Positions 8,648-17,123 of a stretch of DNA of 64,000 nt are shown here, piece after piece (the stretch's first letter is position 1; every line of letters starts with the position of its first letter). Made by a program: the position numbers and the translations under genes. The notes under the pieces were generated by a model. The model made no database searches. It was not told where the DNA came from and was given only the letters and a program-made list of their open reading frames with translations. Location: NCBI GenBank assembly GCA_035528035.1, contig DATKZI010000004.1, positions 1 through 64,000 of the forward strand. The letters run 5' to 3'. Source of the DNA: JABLTI01 sp035528035. Its GTDB lineage: Archaea > Asgardarchaeota > Heimdallarchaeia > JABLTI01.

Positions 8648-9046
8648 TTAATCGAGAACAATATATCCTTTTTCTTCTAACCAACCTGCTTGGTTTTTAT
8701 TATATCTATAAACTAAATCTCCACGAGTATCTTCTTGTAAACCATACCAAGGCATTACACTAACGATATCATTTTGTCTACACCAGAGTCTCTTACGGTG
8801 CTTGCCAGGTATTCTTACAACACGATCCTTTTTATCCATACATCTTACTTTTATCCGATCAGCACCAAGAATTTGAGTAACTATTCCTAAGATTTCTCCT
8901 TGTCTGGGCAATCTCACTCTAATATACTCAGCTTCACCAGTTTCAGTTGCACTTCCCGTAGCTACATCCGTACCTTCTCTTTCGTAGGGTCTGCTTTTCT
9001 TTTGGCCTTTTTGTGGTTTACTAGTTTTTTTACTTAAATTTTTCAC
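8648..9046 (-). CDS. translation initiation factor aIF1A
   Basis: This is archaeal initiation factor 1A, which binds the ribosomal A site during initiation. The 132 residues comprise a basic N-terminal tail and an OB fold: EYIRVRLPRQGEILGIVTQ, then DRIKVRCMDKKDRVVRIPG, then KRLWCRQNDIVSVMPW. The linker between them (TDVATGSATETGEA) is longer than in many homologues. The start is a GTG at 9046. It is the first gene of a minus-strand block with RIO1 and the KH protein. Confidence 0.93.
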   Translation of the reverse strand: MKNLSKKTSKPQKGQKKSRPYEREGTDVATGSATETGEAEYIRVRLPRQGEILGIVTQILGADRIKVRCMDKKDRVVRIPGKHRKRLWCRQNDIVSVMPWYGLQEDTRGDLVYRYNKNQAGWLEEKGYIVLD

Positions 9047-9304
9047 AATCCTTTAAACATTGTTTTTTTTTATTACAATCAAAATTTACGCACTAACTAA
9101 AAAGTCTTTTGATTAAAATTCGTTTTTTTAAATGAAAAAGTATTTTTGAAGATTTTTTTTCGAATTAATATATTGAGCATAACTTATTTAAGAAAGATTC
9201 TGATAAAATTAAGTATTATAGTAAAATTCTTGACTATATAGTATAAAACCAATTATAACAAAAGAAAGGGCAAAACAAGTAGTTGGCATGCTGAGGCTTC
9301 TAAA

Positions 9305-10336
9305 GTGAATACAGAAGGAAATAGAATTGAAGATACTACTATAACAGATAATATCTATCTTAGTAAAATTCTACTTTTCACTAAAGATGCCCAAGTCTTA
9401 GCGGAAAAAATGAAAGACTTCTCTGAATCTACTGTTAATACAAACTGCTTGAATACTATTGGTATGTATCCGCTTATTTCTCGAATTGATACTCCTCTTG
9501 GTAAATTATGTATGTCTATTTGGATTATTTCTTCAGCTGAAAGATTTTCACAATTTAGAATGGCTTATTATTCAGGATCTTCTCATTCTATAGTCCTTGC
9601 AAAGCAAACTGAAAGTTATGAGAATCTAAATTATTTATATCAATTATCTCCTCGTGGTGTTCCAGTTACGATATTAACTGTTTCTAATTCCTCGAAAAAA
9701 TCTAAAGATAAAAAATTGCAAATAACTGAAGAAGAAGAGAATAGACTTATTTCTTATAATAAAATTGATTCAATTTCTGATTTGAGCACTATTTTTAATG
9801 AAATTGGTCAAAAAATATCACAAGATATTCTATCAGGTGAATATCAAACCTTCAATCCTCAACTTATTAAGTCATCTAATATTTTCAAACTTTATAATAA
9901 AAAATCATTTGAAAAAGTACAAGACCTTATTAATCGTTTGGGTTACCAACTCAATGAAAATGGAACTGTTCTTGTAGAGAAGGATAACTATACTTTTGAA
10001 ATTGATTTTTATCGCAACCAAGTTAAAGCAAGTATTTCAAATTGCCTTTCATGTAATCAAAAATGTAAACATTATAGAAAACTTTGTGTTGTTGAAGAAG
10101 ATCAAGGTTATTCAAACCAAATACATTTTGATAATTTACGTGCACTAGCTATTCTCTATTCAATTTATGATGGAAATTTCACTTCATTGCCTGGTGAAAA
10201 ACCTAGAGAAGATATTCAATATCAATTGTATCGATTAAGAAGTCTCTACGAAGTTAATTGTCCAGAATATAAAGATGAACTTGCTTTTCAAGAAAAACAA
10301 AAGAAATTATTGAGCAAAAGAAGAAGAAGTTCATAA
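9305..10336 (+). CDS. Rab-like pseudo-GTPase with C-terminal cysteine cluster
   Basis: Residues 18-125 follow the order of a Rab/Ras GTPase: a first strand (KILLF), TIG at 51-53 in the switch I position, SIWIISSAERF at 71-81 where active GTPases have xxWDTAGQERF, and AYYSGSSHSIVLAK. The nucleotide-binding residues are gone: no GxxxxGKS/T loop, and D, G and Q of the switch II motif are replaced, so I infer it does not hydrolyse GTP. The C-terminal half is unrecognised and contains C247, C250, C254 and C261, a possible zinc or Fe-S site. GTG start with GAGG eight bases upstream. It precedes a coiled-coil gene on the same strand. Confidence 0.6.
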   Translation: MNTEGNRIEDTTITDNIYLSKILLFTKDAQVLAEKMKDFSESTVNTNCLNTIGMYPLISRIDTPLGKLCMSIWIISSAERFSQFRMAYYSGSSHSIVLAKQTESYENLNYLYQLSPRGVPVTILTVSNSSKKSKDKKLQITEEEENRLISYNKIDSISDLSTIFNEIGQKISQDILSGEYQTFNPQLIKSSNIFKLYNKKSFEKVQDLINRLGYQLNENGTVLVEKDNYTFEIDFYRNQVKASISNCLSCNQKCKHYRKLCVVEEDQGYSNQIHFDNLRALAILYSIYDGNFTSLPGEKPREDIQYQLYRLRSLYEVNCPEYKDELAFQEKQKKLLSKRRRSS

Positions 10337-10468
10337 ACAAGTTTATTTTTATCAAATTAATTATTATTAAATAACTTTAATCATAATGAATTGCTATTTA
10401 TTATTACAATTCATACTAAATTTCATTTCAGTTATGATTAGATAATAAATTCAAAGATAATTAAAAAT

Positions 10469-10474
10469 AGGTGA
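10469..10474 (+). promoter_or_regulatory. Shine-Dalgarno AGGTGA deciding the start at 10480
   Basis: AGGTGA lies five bases before the ATG at 10480. A GTG at 10471 is in frame but is part of this SD, so it is unlikely to be the start. Confidence 0.6.
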
Positions 10475-10479
10475 ATAAT

Positions 10480-12039
10480 ATGAGCACACAAAGGGAAAAT
10501 GTTATCCCATTTATAATTGATGATAAAGAAATACCAATTGAAGCAGAGCTTGCTTTGATAGTTGGTATTGTTGGAGATAAAATAAAGAAATCAGGTTTTT
10601 TCAAGCGCTCAAAAGAACAACTAACTCAAGTTTCAAAATTCTATTGGCGTTTACAAGTTGATACTCTCAATGATCGAGTAATATTAGTTGATTCATTGGG
10701 TATTTATGGAGGGGGAACAAGTGTTCAAGATTTAATTTTGTCAAATGTTCTTGCAAGAATGAAAGCACTCCAAGATGCTACGACAGCAAAAGCTTATACT
10801 GAAAATCTCAGAGAAGCTAATCAAATATTGATTATAGGACCTCAAATCTATCCGTTATTTGGTCAGTCTTTTACACGCTCAACTTTCGATTTAGTTAAGA
10901 AATTTGTAGAAGAAGATGTAATTGATACACCATTAATTTTACCAACCTTTGAGCAAAATGTTAGTAATGATTTAATTACATTAATTAATGAGGTACCAAC
11001 TTTTTCAGAAGTAAAAGATCGATTTCGTGAAACAGCTCAAGATTGGTTAGCAGAAATCAATGCAAAAATCAATGACATTGAACAATCCTTTGCAGGTAGA
11101 TTACACAATTTACAAGAAGATGTCAATAAACGAATTGATCAATTTAAGGAAAAAATGGAAAAAACAATTGACTCTGAATTAGAGAAAGCTAATCAAGCTA
11201 CTTTTCGTGAGTTATCTAAATTTGAATCTAGTACTCTAGGTCTATCTGGAATGATCAATCCCATTCAGGAACAAGCTCGCAAAATTTTAAACGACATCCC
11301 TTCAATTGAAACTCCTAAATATCAGAACAATATGAAAATATTTCTAGAAAATAGTAACAAACAAATTGAAGGTATCAATAATGAAGTAAAAGATTTGGAG
11401 AATGATCGTAAAAATCTTGCTAAAATGCTTAATTCTATAACTCAACAATTCATGACTAATAAACAGGTTACTATTGATGAATACGAAAGTAAGAAAGCCA
11501 AAGCTTTGAATGAAATTGATGAATTACGTATGGATCGTGATCGCAATCTTGCTAATTTAGTTGAAATGCGAGATAGTATTAATCGCAACACAGATGAATT
11601 ATGTAAGAAAATTGATGAAGTTATTACCAATAGAAAAACAGCTATTTCTAAATCAGCATTACAAGGAGTAGGTAATATTCCAACGGATATGATTATTTCT
11701 TTATTTTTAATAAAATTCCAAGATAAAGATGATGTTCGCTATTTTGTTATTCCGCCATTATGTAAACCTCGTCCAAGTAGTAAAATAGATTATCCATACG
11801 CTGAACGAGATTCAGCGATTATTGGTGGTAAACAAGCAACAGATAAAATAGCAGAAGAATTGGTATTTAACCGAAGATTAAAATCCTCTTTTGATGCACT
11901 TCGGGCAACGAATTATTTAGCTACCGGTGAATTTCGAGGAGCAGTAATGCAAGGACTTAATTATCTTGCAGAGAAGAATTTAATCAGTAAAAAAGGTTAT
12001 AAGAAAATTGTTGAATTGCTAGAAAATATCGAACTATGA
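10480..12039 (+). CDS. large coiled-coil protein of unknown function
   Basis: I do not recognise the family. The 519-residue protein has a compact N-terminal region (about 1-175, with FYWRLQVDTLNDRVILVDSL), a long coiled coil (about 180-400, rich in E, K, N and I heptads, broken near a proline-containing IPSIETP segment) and a folded C-terminal domain (about 400-519, with YFVIPPLCKPRP and an AVMQGLNYLAEKNLI helix pair). There are no membrane segments. The ATG at 10480 is supported by AGGTGA. The gene lies between the pseudo-GTPase and adenylate kinase genes; a link to the former is conceivable but only positional. Confidence 0.6.
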   Translation: MSTQRENVIPFIIDDKEIPIEAELALIVGIVGDKIKKSGFFKRSKEQLTQVSKFYWRLQVDTLNDRVILVDSLGIYGGGTSVQDLILSNVLARMKALQDATTAKAYTENLREANQILIIGPQIYPLFGQSFTRSTFDLVKKFVEEDVIDTPLILPTFEQNVSNDLITLINEVPTFSEVKDRFRETAQDWLAEINAKINDIEQSFAGRLHNLQEDVNKRIDQFKEKMEKTIDSELEKANQATFRELSKFESSTLGLSGMINPIQEQARKILNDIPSIETPKYQNNMKIFLENSNKQIEGINNEVKDLENDRKNLAKMLNSITQQFMTNKQVTIDEYESKKAKALNEIDELRMDRDRNLANLVEMRDSINRNTDELCKKIDEVITNRKTAISKSALQGVGNIPTDMIISLFLIKFQDKDDVRYFVIPPLCKPRPSSKIDYPYAERDSAIIGGKQATDKIAEELVFNRRLKSSFDALRATNYLATGEFRGAVMQGLNYLAEKNLISKKGYKKIVELLENIEL

Positions 12040-12043
12040 AATT

Positions 12044-12049
12044 GGTGAT
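12044..12049 (+). promoter_or_regulatory. Shine-Dalgarno GGTGAT before the TTG start of adenylate kinase
   Basis: GGTGAT lies five bases upstream of the TTG at 12055. It is complementary to the usual archaeal 16S rRNA end (AUCACC) and supports this non-ATG start. Confidence 0.6.
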
Positions 12050-12054
12050 TAAAT

Positions 12055-12651
12055 TTGCTAAATCAAAGTAATATTGCAATTGTTGGTGGTGTTCCCGGTG
12101 TGGGAAAAACAACAGTTATTAACAATGCACTTGAATATGCTAAGCGTGAGAATTTCGATGTAAGTATATTTGTTTACGGTACAATTATGATGGAAATAGC
12201 TAAAGAAGATTATAATGTCAATCATAGAGATGAATTAAGGAATCTGTCATCTGAGATGCAGAAAGAAATCCAACGCAGAGCAGCAATGCGAATTGCTGAA
12301 CTAGCAAAAAATAAAGTGGTAATAGTCGACACTCATTATACTATAAAAACAGGTACAGGTACCTTTCTTCAAGGTATACCTTCATGGGTTTCTAATGAAT
12401 TTCAAGCTAAATTATTGGTTATAATTGAAACAAATCCTCAGGAAATTATTGGCAGAAGATCATCAGATAATACAAGAATTAGAGATGAAGAAACAGCAGA
12501 CATTTTGTTTGAACATCAATTAATCAATAAAACAGTAGCATCAACAATTTGTCAACAATCTGGTGCTTTATTAGCAATCATCAAAAATAAAGAAGGACAA
12601 GCTGAAAAAGCTGGAAAGGAATTATTTGAACATTTAAAAAATCTCAAATAA
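12055..12651 (+). CDS. adkA: archaeal adenylate kinase AdkA
   Basis: Adenylate kinase converts ATP and AMP to two ADP. The 198-residue protein is of the archaeal AdkA type rather than the bacterial Adk type: P-loop GGVPGVGKTT near residue 11, FVYGTIMMEIA (AMP-binding region), HRDELRNLSSEMQ, VIVDTHYTIKT, and NPQEIIGRRSSDNTRIRD as the lid region. Length is normal for the family. The TTG start is supported by GGTGAT. It follows the coiled-coil gene by 15 bases, so the two are probably cotranscribed. Confidence 0.9.
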   Translation: MLNQSNIAIVGGVPGVGKTTVINNALEYAKRENFDVSIFVYGTIMMEIAKEDYNVNHRDELRNLSSEMQKEIQRRAAMRIAELAKNKVVIVDTHYTIKTGTGTFLQGIPSWVSNEFQAKLLVIIETNPQEIIGRRSSDNTRIRDEETADILFEHQLINKTVASTICQQSGALLAIIKNKEGQAEKAGKELFEHLKNLK

Positions 12652-12652
12652 T

Positions 12653-12691
12653 ATTTTTCCCTCTTTTTTATCCTATTTTTTATTCTTTCTC
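12653..12691 (+). terminator. pyrimidine-rich terminator after adkA
   Basis: The bases directly after the adkA stop contain three T runs of five or six bases in a C/T-rich stretch with no hairpin. Such T-rich tracts are the usual archaeal termination signal. Confidence 0.4.
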
Positions 12692-12799
12692 AAAAAAAAC
12701 AGCTAGAAAATAGGTCTACACCTAAAAAATTTTAAAAGGACTATGATATTATATGACCATAAAATAAGCTGATATTAACAAATAGGTTGTAAAAATAAA

Positions 12800-14035
12800 A
12801 TGGCTGGAATATGGTTATTAGGAGCTTATGGTGCAGTTGCAACAACAACAATGACCGGTATAGCAGCGATTAAAGCTGGAGCAGCACCAAGACTTCAATC
12901 AGGAATAGTCACAGAATCGCCTGAATGCGATCCTATTAGAAGTAAGTTTCCAATAGAGGATATAGCATTAGGCGGCAGTGAAATAAGATTTTTAGATCGT
13001 AATGGTTTTCAAGCTTCTGAGAAAATCTGGGAAGAAAATTATCATTTCCTAAGACAATATCTAGAAGCAGGAAAAAATGAGCTTTCAAAAGTGAAAGCTA
13101 AAAAAGGAACTGCTATTAATGGTGGTCCTGGTGTGGAAGCACTTGGTAACCTCGATACTCTTGAAGATGAAGGTCTTACTCTTAAAGAGATTGTTGATAG
13201 AATAATGAAGGATTATGATAGCTTTCATAATAAAAATGGTGAAGTTTGTGTTATTAATGTATCATCAACTGAACCTCATATTCCATTAACAGAAGAGCAT
13301 ATGACCTTAAATGGTATTGAAACTTTAATTGATGAAAATAAATTTGAAAAAGTTACCGCAAGCATGTTATACGCTTATGCTTCTTTAAAACAGAAAATTC
13401 CTTTTGGTAATTTTACTCCATCTCATGGTGCAACTGTTCCTGGAATCCGTGAATTAGCACTTAAAAATAAAGTTCCTCATATGGGAGATGATGGTAAAAC
13501 TGGTGAAACACTTATGAAAACAACCCTTGCACCAATGTTCAAGATGAGAAATCTAAAGATCCTTGGTTGGGCTGGGTTCAATATTCTTGGTGATGACGAT
13601 GGTGTTACCCTCAGCAAGGATAAGAATAAAGAAAGTAAAATTGAAAGTAAAGATAAAGCCATCTCCAGTAGTATCGGCTATTCACCATTTTCTATAACTG
13701 AAATCAAATATTTCCCACCATTAGTTGATCACAAGGTCGCTTGGGATTATATTTCCTATCGAGGTTTCTTAGGAACAAAAATGGCTTTACAATTTACCTG
13801 GCATGGTATTGATTCAATTTTAGCTGCACCAATAGTAATTGATATCGCTCGTAGTTTAATGTTTGCTAAGTCTCGAGGCGAATATGGAGCACTTCATGAG
13901 CTTGCTTTCTTCTTCAAACATCCAATAGATGATATTATTGGTAATACTTTCTTCCAATATGAATTGTATATGAATTGGATAAAAGAAGGAAGGACTGTAG
14001 AATTAGAGAAGATGCAAGCAAAAATGCTTTCTTAA
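12800..14035 (+). CDS. ino1: myo-inositol-1-phosphate synthase
   Basis: This enzyme converts glucose 6-phosphate to L-myo-inositol 1-phosphate with bound NAD, the first step to archaetidylinositol lipids. Visible signatures are the N-terminal dinucleotide-binding start GIWLLGAYGAVATTT, CVINVSSTEP at about 150, NFTPSHGATVPGI, the catalytic-region motif HMGDDGKTGETLMKT, and the C-terminal KSRGEYGALHELAFFFKHP. The 411 residues fit the shorter archaeal form. It has its own upstream region and a hairpin terminator at 14044. The partner archaetidylinositol phosphate synthase is not in this window. Confidence 0.92.
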   Translation: MAGIWLLGAYGAVATTTMTGIAAIKAGAAPRLQSGIVTESPECDPIRSKFPIEDIALGGSEIRFLDRNGFQASEKIWEENYHFLRQYLEAGKNELSKVKAKKGTAINGGPGVEALGNLDTLEDEGLTLKEIVDRIMKDYDSFHNKNGEVCVINVSSTEPHIPLTEEHMTLNGIETLIDENKFEKVTASMLYAYASLKQKIPFGNFTPSHGATVPGIRELALKNKVPHMGDDGKTGETLMKTTLAPMFKMRNLKILGWAGFNILGDDDGVTLSKDKNKESKIESKDKAISSSIGYSPFSITEIKYFPPLVDHKVAWDYISYRGFLGTKMALQFTWHGIDSILAAPIVIDIARSLMFAKSRGEYGALHELAFFFKHPIDDIIGNTFFQYELYMNWIKEGRTVELEKMQAKMLS

Positions 14036-14043
14036 AAATTATT

Positions 14044-14069
14044 AATTAGGGATTTTTCCCTAATTTTTT
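14044..14069 (+). terminator. intrinsic-type terminator after ino1
   Basis: AATTAGGGA at 14044-14052 pairs perfectly with TCCCTAATT at 14057-14065 across a TTTT loop and is followed by further T. It begins nine bases after the ino1 stop. Confidence 0.7.
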
Positions 14070-14154
14070 ATTTTATTATATGGATAAATTTTTTTGAATG
14101 AATGAATTAAAATTATTAAATGATTTATTTTAAATATAAGCAGGGAAGAAATAA

Positions 14155-15198
14155 ATGAGTAACATAGAAAACAATGATTCAGAAGAAATGAATACTCTGG
14201 AACAAATCAAGGAGCAGTTGAAATCAAGTAACAGTAATGATAGATTTGAGGCAATTTATATTATTCGAAAAGAAAGATTCCCTGAGTCTATTGCTATACT
14301 AAAAAATCTAGTGGATAATGATTCAGAAATAGCAGTGAGAGAATTAGCTTTAATTGTACTTTTTGAGCTACAAGAACCTGAAATCTTTTCTCTTGTGAGA
14401 AAGATTTTTTATGACACAACAGAAAGCCGTTTTATGAGAGGTAGAGCAATCTGGATATTAGGTCATTTCACAGATGAGCAATCCTTTGAGCTCGTTAAAT
14501 TAGCTCTTGAAGATTCAGATGAAGAAGTACTTTATTGGGCTATTATGGGATTATTAAAGAATTCCTTTTACCAAGAAATTATTCCAAAAATTAGTTCATT
14601 ATTACAATCAAATCGATCAGCCTTAGTAAGACAAACAGCAGCATGGTTACTTGGTATGAAACATGAAATTAATTCCAAGGAAATATTAGAACGAACTTTG
14701 TTGCAAGATGAACATTTCTCTGTTAGGATGATTTCTGCTTGGTCACTCAATCGATTAAATGATATTAACTCTTTAGCCAACCTAAGTAAAGCATTACAAA
14801 AAGATACAAATGAATTAACCAGAAGAGAAATTGCTTTTACAATTGGCAATATAGTATGTAAACAAAATGATGAAATTAAATTAACAAGTGAATTTTTATC
14901 CTTTAATGATTTAGCAATCCGATCATTAACAAGAGTACTGCAGAGAGATACTTCTTATATCGTAAGACGTGCTTGTGCGGAAGCATTAGGACAATTAGCT
15001 GATAAAAGAGCTGTACCAAGCTTAATTGAAACACTAACCCTTGATACTAATCAATTTGTTAGAAAAGAAATAATCATTACTTTGGGAAAAATAGGCGATG
15101 ATCAAGCGTATGATGTTATAAACGGTGCTAAAAGGAGTCATTATAAAATGATAGAAGAAGCAGCAATTGAAGCTCTTTCAAAATTAAGCAAAAAGTAG
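14155..15198 (+). CDS. HEAT-repeat protein
   Basis: The 347-residue protein is made of about eight HEAT-like helical pairs of the PBS-lyase type. Examples are EIAVRELALIVLFEL, FMRGRAIWILGHF, LVRQTAAWLLGM, IVRRACAEALGQLADKRAV and FVRKEIIITLGKIGDDQA. The N-terminal about 20 residues are acidic and polar. Such proteins are usually binding scaffolds, and no catalytic motif is present. The gene stands alone between ino1 and the ABC exporter genes, so context gives no specific role. The repeats become more regular towards the C-terminus. Confidence 0.75.
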   Translation: MSNIENNDSEEMNTLEQIKEQLKSSNSNDRFEAIYIIRKERFPESIAILKNLVDNDSEIAVRELALIVLFELQEPEIFSLVRKIFYDTTESRFMRGRAIWILGHFTDEQSFELVKLALEDSDEEVLYWAIMGLLKNSFYQEIIPKISSLLQSNRSALVRQTAAWLLGMKHEINSKEILERTLLQDEHFSVRMISAWSLNRLNDINSLANLSKALQKDTNELTRREIAFTIGNIVCKQNDEIKLTSEFLSFNDLAIRSLTRVLQRDTSYIVRRACAEALGQLADKRAVPSLIETLTLDTNQFVRKEIIITLGKIGDDQAYDVINGAKRSHYKMIEEAAIEALSKLSKK

Positions 15199-15291
15199 TG
15201 AATAGAAAAAAACATTCAATCATTTTTAAATTTTAAATTAAATCAAAACAGTTTTATTGTAGTGGTATTCTCAAATAGAATGTAAAAAATT

Positions 15292-17121
15292 GTGAGATTT
15301 ATTGATATGAATCCAATAATAAGAGTATTAGGATATATGAAGAAGAAAACTTGGTTTCTCTTCTTTGTAGTAATATTTTCAGCCTTATTGGATACTGCTT
15401 TTACATTATTTACCCCATGGGTAGCAAAAGAGATTATCAATAAAGTTTTTTATGCCCATGACACTCAAGCATTTAAGATTTGGATTCCTGTTTATATTGC
15501 TACTGGGTTTTTAGCAGCAATCTTCAGATTTCTTCAAAGATATATTAATGAATTTATTTCTCAAAGCATTGTTTATGATCTTAGAAATACTCTTTATTCA
15601 AAAATCCAACAACAATCTATTGATTTCTTTGATAGAATGGAAACTGGTCAACTTATCTCTAGAGGAACAAGTGATATAGAAGCAATACGACGTTTGCTTA
15701 GTATCGGAATGCGTATATTTCTTAGAGCTATTTGTCTATATGCCGGTATTTTTGTTCTCATAGGGATGATGTCTTTGCAATTGATGTTAATTGTTTTAGG
15801 AATAGCTCCCATAATGTTTCTTATAATGTTTTCATACGCAAGAAAAGTTCGTCCCTTATCAAAAGCCATTCAAAATAAATTTGGTGATATGAATAACGTT
15901 TTAGCTGAAAATGTCTTTGGGGCAAGGGTTGTCCGTGCTTTTGCAGCAGAAGGATTTGAATATAACAAATTTGAAAGAGAAAACCAAACTTATTTTGATT
16001 TAAATATGAATTTGGCTAAATTACGAGCGCTAATTACTACCCTATATCCATTTATTCTTACAATAGGTTCATTTTTATTACTTTATATTGGTGGGAGATC
16101 GGTAGTTTCGGGTAATCTCGCTGTAGGTGATTTAATAGCAATTAATGCTTATTTGATATTACTTCAGACACCAACAAGGTTTCTTTCATTTGCTATCTTG
16201 CATTTCCAAGAAGGTACAGCTTCATTAAATCGTATCTTTGAAGTTGTAGATATGGAGAAAAAAGTAGTTGAGAAAGATAATGCTATTGATATGCCTTCGA
16301 TTCAAGGTTTAATAGAATTCAAAAATGTAACTTTTGCTTATATTGAAAATAATCCACCTGTTTTAAAAAATATAAACTTACTAATTAAACCAGGGGAAAG
16401 GATTGCCTTTCTTGGAACTACAGGTTCAGGAAAGAGCACTATAGTTAGTTTAGTTCCACGATTTTATGATCCTCAAATTGGCTCAGTTACAATTGATGCC
16501 ATTGATATTAAAGATGTAAAGATTGATTCTTTAAGAAAACAAATCGCTTTAGTTCAGCAAGAAGCGTTTCTTTTTGCACGAACCATTAGGGAAAATATTG
16601 CTTTTGGAAAACCAGAAGCAAACGATGAGGAAATTATTTCCGCTGCAAAAATTGCTCAAGCACATGATTTCATTATGGAAACTCCCAATGGGTATGATAC
16701 AGTTGTTGGAGAACGTGGTGTAACTCTCTCTGGTGGGCAAAAGCAGCGTTTAACTATTGCTCGAGCATTATTACTCAATTATCCAATTTTAATTATGGAT
16801 GATTCCTCAAGCGCGCTAGATTTTGAAACGGAAAATCAATTCCAGAAAGCTGTTAATGCATTAGTGAAGAACCGAACGACCTTAATTATTACACAAAGAC
16901 TTTCAACAATTAAATTTGCTACTCGAATAGTAGTTATGGATAAAGGAGAAATTGTTGAAATGGGCAAACACAAAGAACTCATGGAAAAAGGTGGTTTGTA
17001 TAAGCACTTATATGAAACACAACTTTTAGAACAAGAGTTTGATGATTCAACAAATATTCTAATAAAAGAACCTAGTTTAGACGAAATTAATCTTGATAAT
17101 ATACCTGGAGGTCGAAAATAA
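15292..17121 (+). CDS. heterodimeric ABC exporter, subunit with degenerate Walker B
   Basis: This half-transporter has six membrane helices (about 1-310) followed by an ATPase domain. Walker A is GTTGSGKST near residue 375, the signature is LSGGQKQR, and Walker B reads LIMDD, so Asp504 replaces the usual catalytic Glu. This is the pattern of the degenerate partner in heterodimeric exporters such as TM287/TM288. The partner gene starts three bases after this stop. Type IV exporters of this kind move lipids, drugs or peptides; the substrate here is unknown. The start is GTG 15292 or ATG 15307. Confidence 0.85.
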   Translation: MRFIDMNPIIRVLGYMKKKTWFLFFVVIFSALLDTAFTLFTPWVAKEIINKVFYAHDTQAFKIWIPVYIATGFLAAIFRFLQRYINEFISQSIVYDLRNTLYSKIQQQSIDFFDRMETGQLISRGTSDIEAIRRLLSIGMRIFLRAICLYAGIFVLIGMMSLQLMLIVLGIAPIMFLIMFSYARKVRPLSKAIQNKFGDMNNVLAENVFGARVVRAFAAEGFEYNKFERENQTYFDLNMNLAKLRALITTLYPFILTIGSFLLLYIGGRSVVSGNLAVGDLIAINAYLILLQTPTRFLSFAILHFQEGTASLNRIFEVVDMEKKVVEKDNAIDMPSIQGLIEFKNVTFAYIENNPPVLKNINLLIKPGERIAFLGTTGSGKSTIVSLVPRFYDPQIGSVTIDAIDIKDVKIDSLRKQIALVQQEAFLFARTIRENIAFGKPEANDEEIISAAKIAQAHDFIMETPNGYDTVVGERGVTLSGGQKQRLTIARALLLNYPILIMDDSSSALDFETENQFQKAVNALVKNRTTLIITQRLSTIKFATRIVVMDKGEIVEMGKHKELMEKGGLYKHLYETQLLEQEFDDSTNILIKEPSLDEINLDNIPGGRK

Positions 17122-17123
17122 CA

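Noticed and set aside
6950..9046. Novelty of the aIF1A - RIO1 - KH order
   Set aside because: This order is common across archaea and is expected; only the trailing acetyltransferase is less usual.
9241..9304. Relatively GC-rich stretch with CTGA before the pseudo-GTPase gene, considered as a box C/D sRNA
   Set aside because: No box C (RUGAUGA) is present at a suitable distance; the GAGG there is better explained as the SD of the gene.
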